A stretch of DNA of 64,000 nucleotides from Methylocystis silviterrae (GCF_013350005.1 NZ_JABVWW010000005.1:62001-126000), one strand, 5' to 3'. Counted from the first letter of the stretch, positions 29,517 through 38,821 are shown. Made by a program: numbers and translations. Notes: a model not told the origin generated them from the letters alone.

Positions 29517-29798
29517 ATGAATAAATACGCCCTTACGGCCGTCGCCGCCCTGTTCCTGGCGACGACCGCGCCGTCGTTCGCCTTCGACGCCGGCGTCGGT
29601 CTGCGCGCTCCGAATCAGGCGACGCGCATCAGCTGCGACACGCACGCCGAGGACGATCAGGCCGTTTGCGCCAGCAAGTGCGAGGACGCCTATCTCAAGG
29701 ACCAGCAAGGCTGGACGGCGGACATGAGCAAGATCAAGTCCGCCAAGAAAGCGTGCGACGACAAGTGCGGGTGCCCCGAGAACTCGAAGGGCCTTTAA
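29517..29798 (+). CDS. Small secreted Cys-rich protein, paralogue 1
   Basis: 93 residues. Seen: signal peptide MNKYALTAVAALFLATTAPS with cleavage near AFA, then six cysteines: C40-x10-C51-x3-C55-x24-C80-x3-C84-x1-C86-P. A His follows the first Cys by two residues (CDTH). The 79-residue protein at 30130 shares the leader and all six positions. AGAGGAAA lies before the ATG; TTGACT at 29383 is a possible -35. Paired C-x3-C motifs resemble helical-hairpin disulfide or metal-binding proteins; function unknown. A strong terminator follows, so it is transcribed alone. Confidence 0.8.
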   Translation: MNKYALTAVAALFLATTAPSFAFDAGVGLRAPNQATRISCDTHAEDDQAVCASKCEDAYLKDQQGWTADMSKIKSAKKACDDKCGCPENSKGL

Positions 29799-29826
29799 GA
29801 CTCGCATCAGTCTGAGCCCGGCACCT

Positions 29827-29857
29827 AAGGGCGCGCGCGTGATCGCGCGCCCTTTTT
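29827..29857 (+). terminator. Rho-independent terminator after paralogue 1
   Basis: AAGGGCGCGCG pairs with CGCGCGCCCTT around a short loop and ends in TTTTT. It lies 28 bases after the stop of the first Cys-rich gene. The following 270 bases up to 30130 contain no gene. Confidence 0.9.
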
Positions 29858-29995
29858 CGCGTTGCGCCGATGAAACGTAAGTCGGCCGTCAAGCCGCGTC
29901 TTCGTGTTCGTCAAGAACGTGGAAACAATAAGCTTTTCGTGAACCGCGCCGCCCGACGACGAAGCGGCTCAAGACGTCGCGCCCGTGACTCGCAA

Positions 29996-30025
29996 TTGAC
30001 ATGGGCGGCCACATACGACATCGTC
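29996..30025 (+). promoter_or_regulatory. Possible promoter for paralogue 2
   Basis: TTGACA at 29996-30001 is a perfect -35 hexamer in a GC-rich gap; the -10 about 17 bases downstream is weak (tacgac/catcgt). It is about 130 bases before the second Cys-rich gene, after the terminator of the first. Confidence 0.35.
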
Positions 30026-30129
30026 CGGCCGCTTATTGCGTTATGTGACGCCGTTGCTGTTCCATGGCGGGAGGGGTCGAGCGCAAGCGCAGTCTAGACG
30101 CCCAACGGGCAAGTGAAGGAAACCACCAA

Positions 30130-30369
30130 ATGAACAAATACGCCATTATGACGGCGGCTCTCCTTGTCGCCGGCATGATCAGCCCGGCATTCGCGGATTG
30201 CGACGTCCACAAAGCGGACGAAGACAAGCAGGCTAAATGCGCTGAGAAATGCGACGACGAGTACCTCGCCCGCAAGATGAACTATGCCGCCAACCAGGAT
30301 GAAGTCCGCGCCAATAAGAAGGCCTGTGATGCCGCCTGCGGCTGCCCGCAGAACACGAAGGATAAATAA
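30130..30369 (+). CDS. Small secreted Cys-rich protein, paralogue 2
   Basis: 79 residues. Seen: signal peptide MNKYAIMTAALLVAGMISPA with cleavage near AFA, then C24-x12-C37-x3-C41-x24-C66-x3-C70-x1-C72-P. The x24 spacing between the two C-x3-C pairs and the final C-G-C-P are the same as in the 29517 protein, so the two are a tandem duplication. A His again lies three residues after the first Cys (CDVH). AAGGAAA precedes the ATG. Its own terminator follows. Likely periplasmic with disulfides or a bound metal; both are inference. Confidence 0.8.
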   Translation: MNKYAIMTAALLVAGMISPAFADCDVHKADEDKQAKCAEKCDDEYLARKMNYAANQDEVRANKKACDAACGCPQNTKDK

Positions 30370-30398
30370 GCCGAGCCTCGCGAGTGAGGTCGGTTGAG

Positions 30399-30431
30399 AC
30401 GGGGCGCGCATTCAATGCGCGCCCGTTTTTT
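30399..30431. terminator. Rho-independent terminator after paralogue 2
   Basis: A GC-rich stem (ACGGGGCGCGCAT with ATGCGCGCCCGT, one bulge) with a 3-base loop, followed by seven T on the plus strand. It lies between two convergent genes, 29 bases after one stop and 4 before the other, and probably serves both. Confidence 0.85.
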
Positions 30432-30434
30432 TGG

Positions 30435-30911
30435 TCAGTCCGCCGTATAGACGTTGCCGTCTGGGCCTTTCCAGCCGCTGCCCGCTTCATAAAAGCGATA
30501 TTCCTCGTCGAACAGAACCGTCGACCCAGGCGCGATATATTGCTTGCCCGGCGGATCGGAACTGCGCGGCGCAGTCACAAAATGACTGCTCGGCGAACAG
30601 CCTTCGGGAAATTTTCCAGCCTCGGGCTTGCATTCGAGATTGGCGCCTTCCGGGAACTCGACCCGCGCATTGAAGAAGATCTCGTAGCCCTTTTCACCGG
30701 TGGCGTGCATCTCGAGACGCTCGGCCATCGTCTGTTTGAATTCGACGATCTTGAACGGCTTGTCGACGCGCTGCTTCAGCAAGTTCTCGAAAATCTGCCG
30801 CGCATGCGCTTCAGTCGGATTGCAGCCGAACATGCAAAAAGCATTTGCCGGGATCGCCGAAAGCAACGCCAGCAGCATCGCAACGGCGAATGTGATGAAA
30901 GCGCCTCGCAT
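30435..30911 (-). CDS. Secreted hypothetical protein
   Basis: 158 residues. Seen: signal peptide (FITFAVAMLLALLSAIPANA), then directly FCMFGCNPTEAHARQIFENL, giving a C-x3-C pair at the mature N-terminus, and two more Cys (LECKPEAG, EGCSPS). The rest is a mixed alpha/beta region with GSTVLFDEEYRFYEAGSGW near the end. No family recognised. It is convergent with the two Cys-rich paralogues and shares their terminator. Periplasmic or lipid-exposed location is inferred from the signal peptide; there is no lipobox. Confidence 0.7.
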   Translation of the reverse strand: MRGAFITFAVAMLLALLSAIPANAFCMFGCNPTEAHARQIFENLLKQRVDKPFKIVEFKQTMAERLEMHATGEKGYEIFFNARVEFPEGANLECKPEAGKFPEGCSPSSHFVTAPRSSDPPGKQYIAPGSTVLFDEEYRFYEAGSGWKGPDGNVYTAD

Positions 30912-31012
30912 GATGTCCTCTCCCTCAGCCCTTATGATTTCGCGCCCGGCGGCGCGTCTTTTTTAAACTATAGCATCTTATCGCAGCATCGCGGCGCGTC
31001 TCAAATCTTAGA

Positions 31013-31062
31013 GCGCTTTCGATCGCATGGAATCATGTGATCGATGCGACTTTTTGGGAACC
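31013..31062. repeat. Palindromic repeat, copy 2 (REP-like)
   Basis: The segment agagcgctttcgatcgcatg and gaatcatgtgatcgatgcg resembles the reverse complement of the right part of the 52262-52380 element, followed by actttttgggaacctgc. It fills the gap between the secreted-protein gene and the efflux operon's last gene. Confidence 0.75.
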
Positions 31063-31066
31063 TGCA

Positions 31067-32473
31067 CTAGCGGTCGGGCGTGGTCGGGTCGCCCCAGAGA
31101 TCCTTCACCTGCTCGAAGTGGATCGCCGGATCATAGCCGCCGGGCGTAAGATCGAGCCAGCCTGAAGAAAGCCGCCCGAGCGAAGAGAGCACGGCATAGG
31201 AGGCGACGACGCGGTCGCGCTGAGCGAAGACGAGCGCGATGCGGGCGTAGAGCAGCTCTTGCTGCGCGATAAGAATTTCGAGCGTCGTCCGCTGACCGGC
31301 CTTGGCTTCTTCTCTTATGCCGTAAAGCGCGCGCTCGGCCGCGGCGATTTGCGTTTGCGCTGCTGAAATCTGAGTTTTCGCGGCCTGCAGCGCGCCCCAA
31401 TAGGCGCGCACCAGCGAGAGAACCTCGGCGCGCGCAACATCGGCGTCGAACCGTCGCTGCCCGGCGGTTTCTTTCGCCTGCCGCACGCGGGAGGACGTCA
31501 GGCCGCCCTCGTAAATCGGCACGTTGAGATGTCCGAGGACTTTTGCGCCGACGTTGCGGTTGCCGATGCCGGAAATATCGGTCTGCGTGAATACGTCGCC
31601 GACGATTGATAGTTTGGGCATGAAGTCGGCTTCGAGCGCCTTGATGTCGAGATCCGCGACGTCGGCCTCGTGAAGGGCCGCGAGGATGAACGGATGTTCG
31701 TTTTGCGCGATGCGTTCCGCTTCGTCGCGCGACTTCGGCAGCAGTCGGTCGATCGGCGCGCCCGGCGCGAGCTTCGTCGGCTCGACGCCGACCGTCTTGC
31801 GATAGACGCCGATGCTGGCGTCAAGCGTGGCGCGCGCGGCGCCGGCGAGAGACTTGCCGCCCGCGAGCCGCGCCTCGACCTGCGCGACATCCGTCAAGGT
31901 GATCTGTCCGTACTGATAGCGCTCCCGCGTCTGGCGCAATTGCTCCTTCAGGACCGCGACATTGCTTTCCTGAAGTTTGAGCGCCGCCGTGTCGCGCAAG
32001 ACGTTCATATAGGCGGTGACGGCGTCGAATAATACGCGCTGTTGGGTCAGACGCAGCCGCTCGCGTCCGGCGAAGACCCCCGATTCCGCCGCGCGCGTTT
32101 GGTTTTGTGTCTTGAACCCGTCGAATATCGGCTGTTCGAATGTCAGATGGGCGGAGCGGGGAATGCTGTCGCCGTTTTGAATGTTCTTCGTGATGGAGGT
32201 GTTGGTCGGGTCGTTGATATCAACGTCGCGCTGCTTCGTGACGAGGCGATTATGCTGCACGCCGAGATAGGCGTCGCCGCTCACGCGGGGCCTCATGCCG
32301 GCCTCCGCCTGCGGCACTCTTTCGTCGATGGCGCGCAGTTCGGCTCTGCCGGCGTTGAGCTGCGGATTGGCGTTATAGGCGCGGAGCATTGCGCCCATTA
32401 GTGTTTCTGCATGCGTCGCGCCGCCGCTCAGAAAGAAGCAGATCAGGACCGAGGCGACGCCGCGCATGCTCAC
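31067..32473 (-). CDS. TolC-family outer-membrane efflux protein
   Basis: 468 residues. Seen: signal peptide at the N-terminus (VASVLICFFLSGGATHA), two internally repeated halves with long helices (RAAESGVFAGRERLRLTQQR and RRFDADVARAEVLSLVRAY), and TolC-type segments TLMGAMLRAYNANPQL and YQYGQITLTDVAQVEARL. It forms the outer-membrane channel of tripartite pumps. The GTG at 32473 has GGAGG seven bases upstream; an ATG two codons later is also possible. It follows the RND gene with a gap of three bases, so it is the third gene of the efflux operon. Confidence 0.9.
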   Translation of the reverse strand: MSMRGVASVLICFFLSGGATHAETLMGAMLRAYNANPQLNAGRAELRAIDERVPQAEAGMRPRVSGDAYLGVQHNRLVTKQRDVDINDPTNTSITKNIQNGDSIPRSAHLTFEQPIFDGFKTQNQTRAAESGVFAGRERLRLTQQRVLFDAVTAYMNVLRDTAALKLQESNVAVLKEQLRQTRERYQYGQITLTDVAQVEARLAGGKSLAGAARATLDASIGVYRKTVGVEPTKLAPGAPIDRLLPKSRDEAERIAQNEHPFILAALHEADVADLDIKALEADFMPKLSIVGDVFTQTDISGIGNRNVGAKVLGHLNVPIYEGGLTSSRVRQAKETAGQRRFDADVARAEVLSLVRAYWGALQAAKTQISAAQTQIAAAERALYGIREEAKAGQRTTLEILIAQQELLYARIALVFAQRDRVVASYAVLSSLGRLSSGWLDLTPGGYDPAIHFEQVKDLWGDPTTPDR

Positions 32474-32476
32474 CGG

Positions 32477-35400
32477 TCAACCTCCGCTTTGCTGCACGGT
32501 CGTTGACTCTGGCGAACGACAGAAGAACGCGTAGAGGGCAGGCAGGACCACAAGAGTCAGCGCCGTGGCGCTGATCAGGCCGCCGATGACGACCGTCGCG
32601 ATCGGCTTTTGCACTTCGGCGCCGGTGCCAGTCGCGAGCGCCATCGGCAGGAAGCCGAGCGACGCGACGAGGGCCGTCATCACGACTGGACGCAATCGCG
32701 TCATCGCGCCTTTGAAGATCGCCTGGCGTTCGGGCATGCCGCCCGCGATCAACTGCGAAATATAGGTGCGCATGACGAGGCCGTTGAGCACAGCGACGCC
32801 CGAGAGCGCGATGAAGCCGACGGCGGCCGAGACGGACATGGGCATGCCGCGCAGCCATAGCGCAGCGACGCCGCCCGATAGCGCCAGCGGCACCGCGGTG
32901 AACACTAGCAGCGCGTCGCGCGTCGCGCCGAGCGCCGAGTAGAGCAGCAGAAAGATCAAGAAAAAGCAGGCCGGCACGACGATCATCAACCGCGCCCGGG
33001 CCGCCGCGAGATTCTCGAATTGCCCGCCCCATGCAATCCAGTAGCCGGGCGGTAGCGTCACCTTTTTCTCGATCTTCGCGCGCGCCTCTTCGACCACCGA
33101 CGCAATGTCGCGCCCGCGCACATTGGCGCTGACCACGATGCGGCGATGGCCGTTTTCCCGCGAAATTTGGTTCTGGCCGTCCAGGATGGAGAATTTCGCC
33201 ACCTGCTTCAGCAGCACGACTGGCGTGTTGCCCGCCGCCGAGGGAAGCGCGACCGGAATCGACTCCAAAGCCTGCGCGTCCTCGCGCAAATTGTCCCGCA
33301 GACGAACGACGATGGGGAAGCGCCGGTCGCCCTCGAACACCACTCCAGCCCTTTGTCCGCCGATCGCGGCGCCGATCACGTCCTGCACCGCGGCGACGCT
33401 CAGGCCAAGGCGCGCGATCGCGCCCTTATCGACGGCGATGTCGAGGATCGGGAGGCCAACCACCTGTTCGACCTTTACATCGCTCGCGCCTTTGACCGTA
33501 TTGAGAACGCCGGCGATCTGATTGGCCGCCTTCAAAAGAACGTCGAAATTTTCGCCGAACACTTTGACGGCGATGTCGCCGCGCACGCCGGCGAGCAGTT
33601 CATTGAAGCGCAGTTGAATGGGCTGCGAGAACTCATAGGCGTTGCCCGGCAGTTTCGCGAGCCGCGCCTCCATCTTTTCGATCAGCGCCGCCTTGTCGAG
33701 GCCTGGGTCAGGCCATTTGTCGCGCGGCTTCAGCATAATAAAAGTATCGGTCAGGTTCGGCGGCATCGGATCGGTTGCGATTTCGGCCGTGCCGGTTTTG
33801 GAGAAGACGTAGTCGACCTCTGGAAAGCTGCGCAGCGTGCGTTCGATGTCGAATTGCATCGCCTGCGCTTGCGTCAGCGACGCGCTCGGGATGCGATTCG
33901 CCTGCATGGCGAGGTTCTTTTCGTCGAGCGTCGGAACGAACTCCTCGCCCAACGTCATATAGAGACCCGCCGCGAGAACGAAGGCGCCCGCGCCGAGCGC
34001 GATCGGCTTCAAAGGCGCGGCCATCGCCGATTTCAACATCGGCTCATAGGCGCGCTTGAGCCCTTCGACGACGATGTTTTCGGATTCGCGCACGCGGCCA
34101 GAAAGCGCGATGGCGATCATCGCAGGAAAGAATGTTAGCGACAGAACGAATTCCGAAGCGAGCGCCATGATGACGGTCATCGCCATCGGATGGAACATCT
34201 TCCCTTCCACTCCGGAAAAGGTCAGAATCGGCACATAGACGAGAATGATGATCGCCTGGCCGTAGACCGTCGGCCGCCGCATCTCGACCGCCGAGTCGAT
34301 GACGGTCGTCAGCCGTTCCTCCAGTGTGAGCGTGCGTCCCAGGGCGTTCTGACGCTGCGTCAGGCGACGCAAGCAATTCTCGGTGACGATGATCGCGCCA
34401 TCGGCGATCAATCCGAAATCGAGCGCGCCGAGACTCATCAGATTGGCGCTGATCTTTCCGACATGCATGCCGACGCCCAGCAGCAGCATCGTCAGCGGTA
34501 TGACCATCGCCGTCACGAGCGCCGCGCGGAAATTGCCGAGCATGACGAAGAGCACGAGGATGACGAGCGCCGCGCCCTCGACGAGATTCATGGCGACGGT
34601 CGTGATCGTGGCGTTGACGAGCAAGGTGCGGTTCAAGATCGTGCGCACTTCAACGCCGGGCGGCAGCAGCCGGCGAATCTCGTCCATCTTCGCATTGACG
34701 GCGCTCGAGACTTCGCGACTGTTGGCGCCGATCAGCATCAGCGCCGTGCCGATCACCACCTCTTCGCCATTCATGCTGGCGCTGCCCATGCGCAGCTCGC
34801 GTCCGACGCCGACCTCCGCGATGTCTTCGAGTCGCACCGGCGTGCCGCCGCGCGTCGACACGACGACTTTGGCGATGTCATCCATCGACTCAAGCCGTCC
34901 CGGGCTGCGCACGACGAGACCCTCGCCGTTGCGTTCGACATAGCCCGCGCCCCGGCTGATATTGTTGCGTTCGATAATGCCGGCGAGATCGGCGAAAGAC
35001 AGTCCGAGAGCGTAGATCTTCGCCGGGTCCGGCTGAACGTGATATTCCTTAATGTAGCCGCCAAGCGAGTCGACGCCGGCGACTCCGGGCACGGTGCGCA
35101 GCTGCGGCTTGATGATCCAATCCTGCACGGTTCGCAGATATGCGGTCCGTTCGAGCAAATTGCGCAGCCTCTGCCCTTCCGGCGTGAGATAATCGCCGTT
35201 GCGCTGCCAGCCAGGCTTCCCATCAGGCGCCGGCTTCTCGCTGCCGCGCGGCGCGTAGTCGACCGACCACATGTAGATTTCGGAAAGGCCCGTGGCGACC
35301 GGGCCCATATGCGATTCGACGCCAGGCGGAAAAATCTCCTTGGCGAGCGTCAGGCGTTCGCCGACCTGCTGGCGCGCGAAATAGATGTCGACGCCATCGG

Positions 35401-35692
35401 CGAAGACGGCGGTGACCTGCGCGAAGCCATTGCGTGAAAGCGAGCGGGTATATTCGAGCCCCGGAATTCCCGCGATGGCGTTCTCGATTGGATAGGTGAC
35501 CTGTTTCTCGATCTCGAAGGCCGAAAGCGCCGGCGCGAAAGCGTTGATCTGCACCTGATTGTTCGTGATGTCCGGCACCGCGTCGATCGGCAATCGCATC
35601 AGCGACCAGACGCCAAGCGGGACGACGAGCGCCGTCAACAACACGATGAGCCAACGGCTTCGGACCGAGAAGGCGATGAGATTCTTGATCAT
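32477..35692 (-). CDS. CzcA/CusA-family heavy-metal RND efflux permease
   Basis: 1071 residues. Proton-driven export of metal ions from periplasm or cytoplasm through an adaptor and TolC-type channel. Seen: two six-helix bundles with large periplasmic loops, N-terminal RSRWLIVLLTALVVPLGVW, and the fourth-helix motif DFGLIADGAIIVTEN, whose Asp, Asp and Glu correspond to the proton-relay residues of CzcA. That motif resembles the Zn/Co/Cd or Ni/Co groups more than the Cu/Ag group, where A-I-G-A-M-V-D is usual. Metal specificity is inference. No sensor or regulator gene is adjacent. Confidence 0.93.
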   Translation of the reverse strand: MIKNLIAFSVRSRWLIVLLTALVVPLGVWSLMRLPIDAVPDITNNQVQINAFAPALSAFEIEKQVTYPIENAIAGIPGLEYTRSLSRNGFAQVTAVFADGVDIYFARQQVGERLTLAKEIFPPGVESHMGPVATGLSEIYMWSVDYAPRGSEKPAPDGKPGWQRNGDYLTPEGQRLRNLLERTAYLRTVQDWIIKPQLRTVPGVAGVDSLGGYIKEYHVQPDPAKIYALGLSFADLAGIIERNNISRGAGYVERNGEGLVVRSPGRLESMDDIAKVVVSTRGGTPVRLEDIAEVGVGRELRMGSASMNGEEVVIGTALMLIGANSREVSSAVNAKMDEIRRLLPPGVEVRTILNRTLLVNATITTVAMNLVEGAALVILVLFVMLGNFRAALVTAMVIPLTMLLLGVGMHVGKISANLMSLGALDFGLIADGAIIVTENCLRRLTQRQNALGRTLTLEERLTTVIDSAVEMRRPTVYGQAIIILVYVPILTFSGVEGKMFHPMAMTVIMALASEFVLSLTFFPAMIAIALSGRVRESENIVVEGLKRAYEPMLKSAMAAPLKPIALGAGAFVLAAGLYMTLGEEFVPTLDEKNLAMQANRIPSASLTQAQAMQFDIERTLRSFPEVDYVFSKTGTAEIATDPMPPNLTDTFIMLKPRDKWPDPGLDKAALIEKMEARLAKLPGNAYEFSQPIQLRFNELLAGVRGDIAVKVFGENFDVLLKAANQIAGVLNTVKGASDVKVEQVVGLPILDIAVDKGAIARLGLSVAAVQDVIGAAIGGQRAGVVFEGDRRFPIVVRLRDNLREDAQALESIPVALPSAAGNTPVVLLKQVAKFSILDGQNQISRENGHRRIVVSANVRGRDIASVVEEARAKIEKKVTLPPGYWIAWGGQFENLAAARARLMIVVPACFFLIFLLLYSALGATRDALLVFTAVPLALSGGVAALWLRGMPMSVSAAVGFIALSGVAVLNGLVMRTYISQLIAGGMPERQAIFKGAMTRLRPVVMTALVASLGFLPMALATGTGAEVQKPIATVVIGGLISATALTLVVLPALYAFFCRSPESTTVQQSGG

Positions 35693-35780
35693 CGGCGGCC
35701 GCTAGCGTTCAAGGCGACAGTTTGGGGGCGGAGTCGAAGCGTCGTCCATGACGTCGAGGAAGGAAAGCCGCCGGCGCGCA

Positions 35781-36980
35781 TCATTCCTCCGGAATGCTCT
35801 GCTTGCCGAGCTCCGCCTTCAGCAAAAAGACATTGGAGACGGCGATCTGCTCTCCCTGCTGCAATCCGGAGATGACTTCAATCGAGTTATCGTCTCCCCG
35901 TCCAAGTTCGACGTCGCGCTTGGTGAAGCCCTCTGGCGTGCGAACGAAGACGTTGGGCTTGCCGTCGATGACCATCACCGCCGAGCGTGGAATTTTGAGT
36001 TTCACTCGCGCCTCTTTGAGGGAAATTTCCGCCTCCAAGAGGCTGCCCGGACGCAGCGAGAAATCCGGATTGGCGAAGCGCGCAAGAATCTGGCCCGACC
36101 GCGTCTCCCGGGTGATCATCGCATTGACGTAGGTGATCTTGCCCACGAAGGCGCGTCCTTCGGCGTTCGAAATCCGGACTTCCTGGCCCTCGCGCAACAG
36201 GGCGAGATCGGCGGCGGGCACGGCGAGCTCGGCCTCGACAACGGAGAGATCGGAGATGACGTAGAGCTCCTTGGCCTGACCCTCGCCGCCGACCGGCTGT
36301 CCGACACTGACCAGACGCTCGATGACGCGCCCGGAGATCGGCGCGCGGATCTCCTTGCGGCGAAGATCGGCGATCGGCTGAGAGGGCAGGGCGGCGATTT
36401 CCTGCTCGCTCATGTCCAGCGCGGCGAGTTTCTGCCGCGCAAGATCGAGCTTCACTTTGGCTTCCATGAAGACCGCTTTGGCTTTCAGGAACAGCTGCTC
36501 TGCGGTGATCTTCTTCTCGAACAGTCCTTTTTCGCGTTGAAAGAGCACATTCTGCAGATCGAAATTCGCCGATGCGGCGAGATACTCGCTTTTCGCTTCG
36601 GCCACTTCGCGGGAGTCGATAATCGCGATGGTTTCGCCGCGCGCGACCTGGTCTCCAAGGCGCTTGCGCATCTCTTCGACGACGCCTGCGACCTTGGCGG
36701 CGACGCGCGCGATTTTGTCCGGATCGGGTTTGATGGCGGCAGGCGCCGTGATCCGGCGCGTAACGACGCCAGGGCCGACCGTCGCCGTCGCGATCTTGGA
36801 GGCTTCGATCTGAGCGGCGGAAAGCCGGACTTCGCCGTCGGCGGGCCCGGGCTGGATCGCCTCGCTTTGGCGGTCAGGCGCGATGCGGCTGCGCAGGGCG
36901 CTAAAGAGCGACGGCAGCGCGGCGCCAAGCGCCAGGCTCGCGAGAACGGCAAGAACCAGAACGGACCTATAACGGGTCAT
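35781..36980 (-). CDS. Heavy-metal RND periplasmic adaptor (CzcB-like)
   Basis: 399 residues. Membrane-fusion protein linking the RND pump to the outer-membrane channel. Seen: one N-terminal anchor or signal (LVLAVLASLALGAALPSLF), barrel-sandwich halves (GVVEEMRKRLGDQVARGETI and IRAPISGRVIERLVSVGQPV), a coiled hairpin between them, and beta-barrel/membrane-proximal domains ending SNVFLLKAELG. No His/Met-rich metal-binding N-terminus is evident. The ATG at 36980 gives the normal anchor; the longer frame to 37046 has no support. First gene of the czcBA-tolC operon; 88 bases before the permease. Confidence 0.9.
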   Translation of the reverse strand: MTRYRSVLVLAVLASLALGAALPSLFSALRSRIAPDRQSEAIQPGPADGEVRLSAAQIEASKIATATVGPGVVTRRITAPAAIKPDPDKIARVAAKVAGVVEEMRKRLGDQVARGETIAIIDSREVAEAKSEYLAASANFDLQNVLFQREKGLFEKKITAEQLFLKAKAVFMEAKVKLDLARQKLAALDMSEQEIAALPSQPIADLRRKEIRAPISGRVIERLVSVGQPVGGEGQAKELYVISDLSVVEAELAVPAADLALLREGQEVRISNAEGRAFVGKITYVNAMITRETRSGQILARFANPDFSLRPGSLLEAEISLKEARVKLKIPRSAVMVIDGKPNVFVRTPEGFTKRDVELGRGDDNSIEVISGLQQGEQIAVSNVFLLKAELGKQSIPEE

Positions 36981-37196
36981 GATCGCGAAGTCAGCTCCGT
37001 CACGAGCGGTCTGAAGGGCGTAGCATTGGCGCGCCGCTCGAGCCATTGGCCGCCACGGCGCAAGTGGGGGATATCGCGCGTCCGGCGTTGATTCATTTTT
37101 CTTTAAAGGAGTTGGCTGGCCCGGTCCATGCGGCGGCTCGCGGCTCTTTCGTCCATGCCGCAGTTTTTAAAAAGAAAAGCCCGGCCACGACCACAT

Positions 37197-38507
37197 TTAT
37201 GAATCGCCGCGCTCTTTGCGCAGTCGATCCCAATAGTCGATGCGTTTGGCGATCTCGCGCTCGAATCCGCGCTCGACCGGTCTGTAGAACTTCTGCCGCG
37301 AGAGCGAATCAGGCCAGTAGTTCTGGCCCGAAAAGGCCTCGGGCGAATCATGATCATATTCGTAGTTCGCGCCATAGCCCTCTTCGCGCATCATTTTCGT
37401 CGGCGCGTTGAGGATGACCTTCGGCGGCATCAGCGAGCCCTTCTCCTCCGCGACGCGCTGCGCGCGCTTGAAGGCGACATAGGCGGCGTTGGATTTGGGC
37501 GCGGTCGCCACATAGATCACCGCCTGCGCCAGCGCGAGTTCGCCCTCGGGGCTGCCGAGGAAATCATAGGCGTCCTTGGCGGCGTTGGCGACGACGAGCG
37601 CCTGCGGATCGGCCAGACCGATGTCTTCAACCGCCATGCGCACGATGCGGCGCGCGAGAAACAGCGGATCTTCTCCGGCGGCGAGCATGCGCGCGAGGTA
37701 GTAGAGCGCGGCGTCGGGGTCCGAACCGCGGACGCATTTGTGCAATGCGCTGATGAGATTGTAGTGGCCTTCCTGCGCCTTGTCGTAGATCGGCGCGCGA
37801 CGCTGCACGATGTCGACGAGTCCCGTCCGATCGAAGATCTCGCCGGGCTTCGCGGCGCGCCAGATTTCCTCGGCGAGCGTCAAGGCCGCGCGGCCGTCGC
37901 CGTCGGCCATGCCGACAAGCGCGGCGCGCGCGTCGGGTTCGAGCGGCAGCGGCTTGGCTTCGGCGTTTTCGGCGCGTTTGAGCAGCTGTTCGATCGCCGC
38001 TTCGTCGAGCGCCTTGAAGGTCATCACGCGCGCGCGTGAGAGCAGCGCGGCGTTGAGTTCGAAGGATGGGTTTTCGGTCGTTGCGCCGATGAGCGTGATC
38101 GTGCCGTCCTCCATCACCGGCAGGAAGGAATCCTGCTGCGCGCGATTGAAGCGGTGAATCTCGTCGACGAAGAGCAGGGTCCCCTGGCCGGCGGCGCGCC
38201 TGGCGCGCGCCGCCTCGAAGGTCTTCTTCAAATCGGCGACGCCGGAAAAGATCGCCGAAATCTGTACGAAGGCGAGCTTGGTTTCATGCGCGAGAAGCCG
38301 CGCGACCGTGGTTTTGCCGGTGCCGGGCGGACCCCAGAAGATGAGCGAGCCGAGCGCGCCGGCGCGGACGAGCCGCGTCAGCGCGCCCTCCGGTCCAAGC
38401 AGATGATCCTGTCCCGCCACCTCGTCGAGTCGCGTCGGCCGCAGCCTGTCGGCGAGCGGACGCGGCGCGTCGTTTTCGAGCTTCGCGGCTTGGAACAGAT
38501 CGGACAT
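37197..38507 (-). CDS. rarA: Replication-associated recombination protein A (RarA/MgsA)
   Basis: 436 residues. AAA+ ATPase related to clamp loaders; acts at stalled forks. Seen: ADRLRPTRLDEVAGQDHLLG, Walker A WGPPGTGKTTVARLLA, Walker B TLLFVDEIHRFNRAQQD, sensor 1 LIGATTENPSFE and the C-terminal tetramerisation region VIYVATAPKSNAAY and GYGANYEYDHDSPEAF. All family features are present at the usual length. Transcribed away from the ParA gene; the 314-base intergenic region holds a CtrA-like box. Confidence 0.95.
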   Translation of the reverse strand: MSDLFQAAKLENDAPRPLADRLRPTRLDEVAGQDHLLGPEGALTRLVRAGALGSLIFWGPPGTGKTTVARLLAHETKLAFVQISAIFSGVADLKKTFEAARARRAAGQGTLLFVDEIHRFNRAQQDSFLPVMEDGTITLIGATTENPSFELNAALLSRARVMTFKALDEAAIEQLLKRAENAEAKPLPLEPDARAALVGMADGDGRAALTLAEEIWRAAKPGEIFDRTGLVDIVQRRAPIYDKAQEGHYNLISALHKCVRGSDPDAALYYLARMLAAGEDPLFLARRIVRMAVEDIGLADPQALVVANAAKDAYDFLGSPEGELALAQAVIYVATAPKSNAAYVAFKRAQRVAEEKGSLMPPKVILNAPTKMMREEGYGANYEYDHDSPEAFSGQNYWPDSLSRQKFYRPVERGFEREIAKRIDYWDRLRKERGDS

Positions 38508-38699
38508 GGTTACTGATTAACATAGCGAGGCGGCTCGCTTGCGAGAATCTCTGGAGCCGAAGAAAAGGGAGCGCGCCGCAAACGGGGCGGAACGTGCGCC
38601 GTGGATGGCTCGGACGGTCCCGGCCCCCGAGTTTGATGATCAGTCATCACAGCGTCGAAGACTGTCCTGATCGGATTCTCGACGACTGAAGCGGAGCCG

Positions 38700-38714
38700 T
38701 TAACCGCCGATTAA
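38700..38714. promoter_or_regulatory. CtrA-like binding box upstream of the ParA gene
   Basis: TTAA-ccgccga-TTAA followed by C, which matches the alphaproteobacterial CtrA consensus TTAA-N7-TTAA exactly. It lies 108 bases before the ParA-family start and about 190 bases from the divergent rarA start. AT-rich motifs are rare in this GC-rich DNA, which raises its significance. The remainder of the 38508-38821 gap shows no gene. Confidence 0.6.
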
Positions 38715-38821
38715 CCTTGCCGCAAGTATTACGATTCCGTGAATGAATTCGGGGCGGGGATCTCATTCGTTAAGCTTCGCGTGCAAAGCGTCGATATCAA
38801 CCAAAAACTGGACCGTCGCAC

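Noticed and set aside
32477-36980. Copper/silver-specific Cus system
   Set aside because: The fourth-helix motif is DFG-x3-DGA rather than the Cu/Ag type and the adaptor has no Met-rich metal-binding N-terminus; kept as a Czc-like pump of unknown metal.
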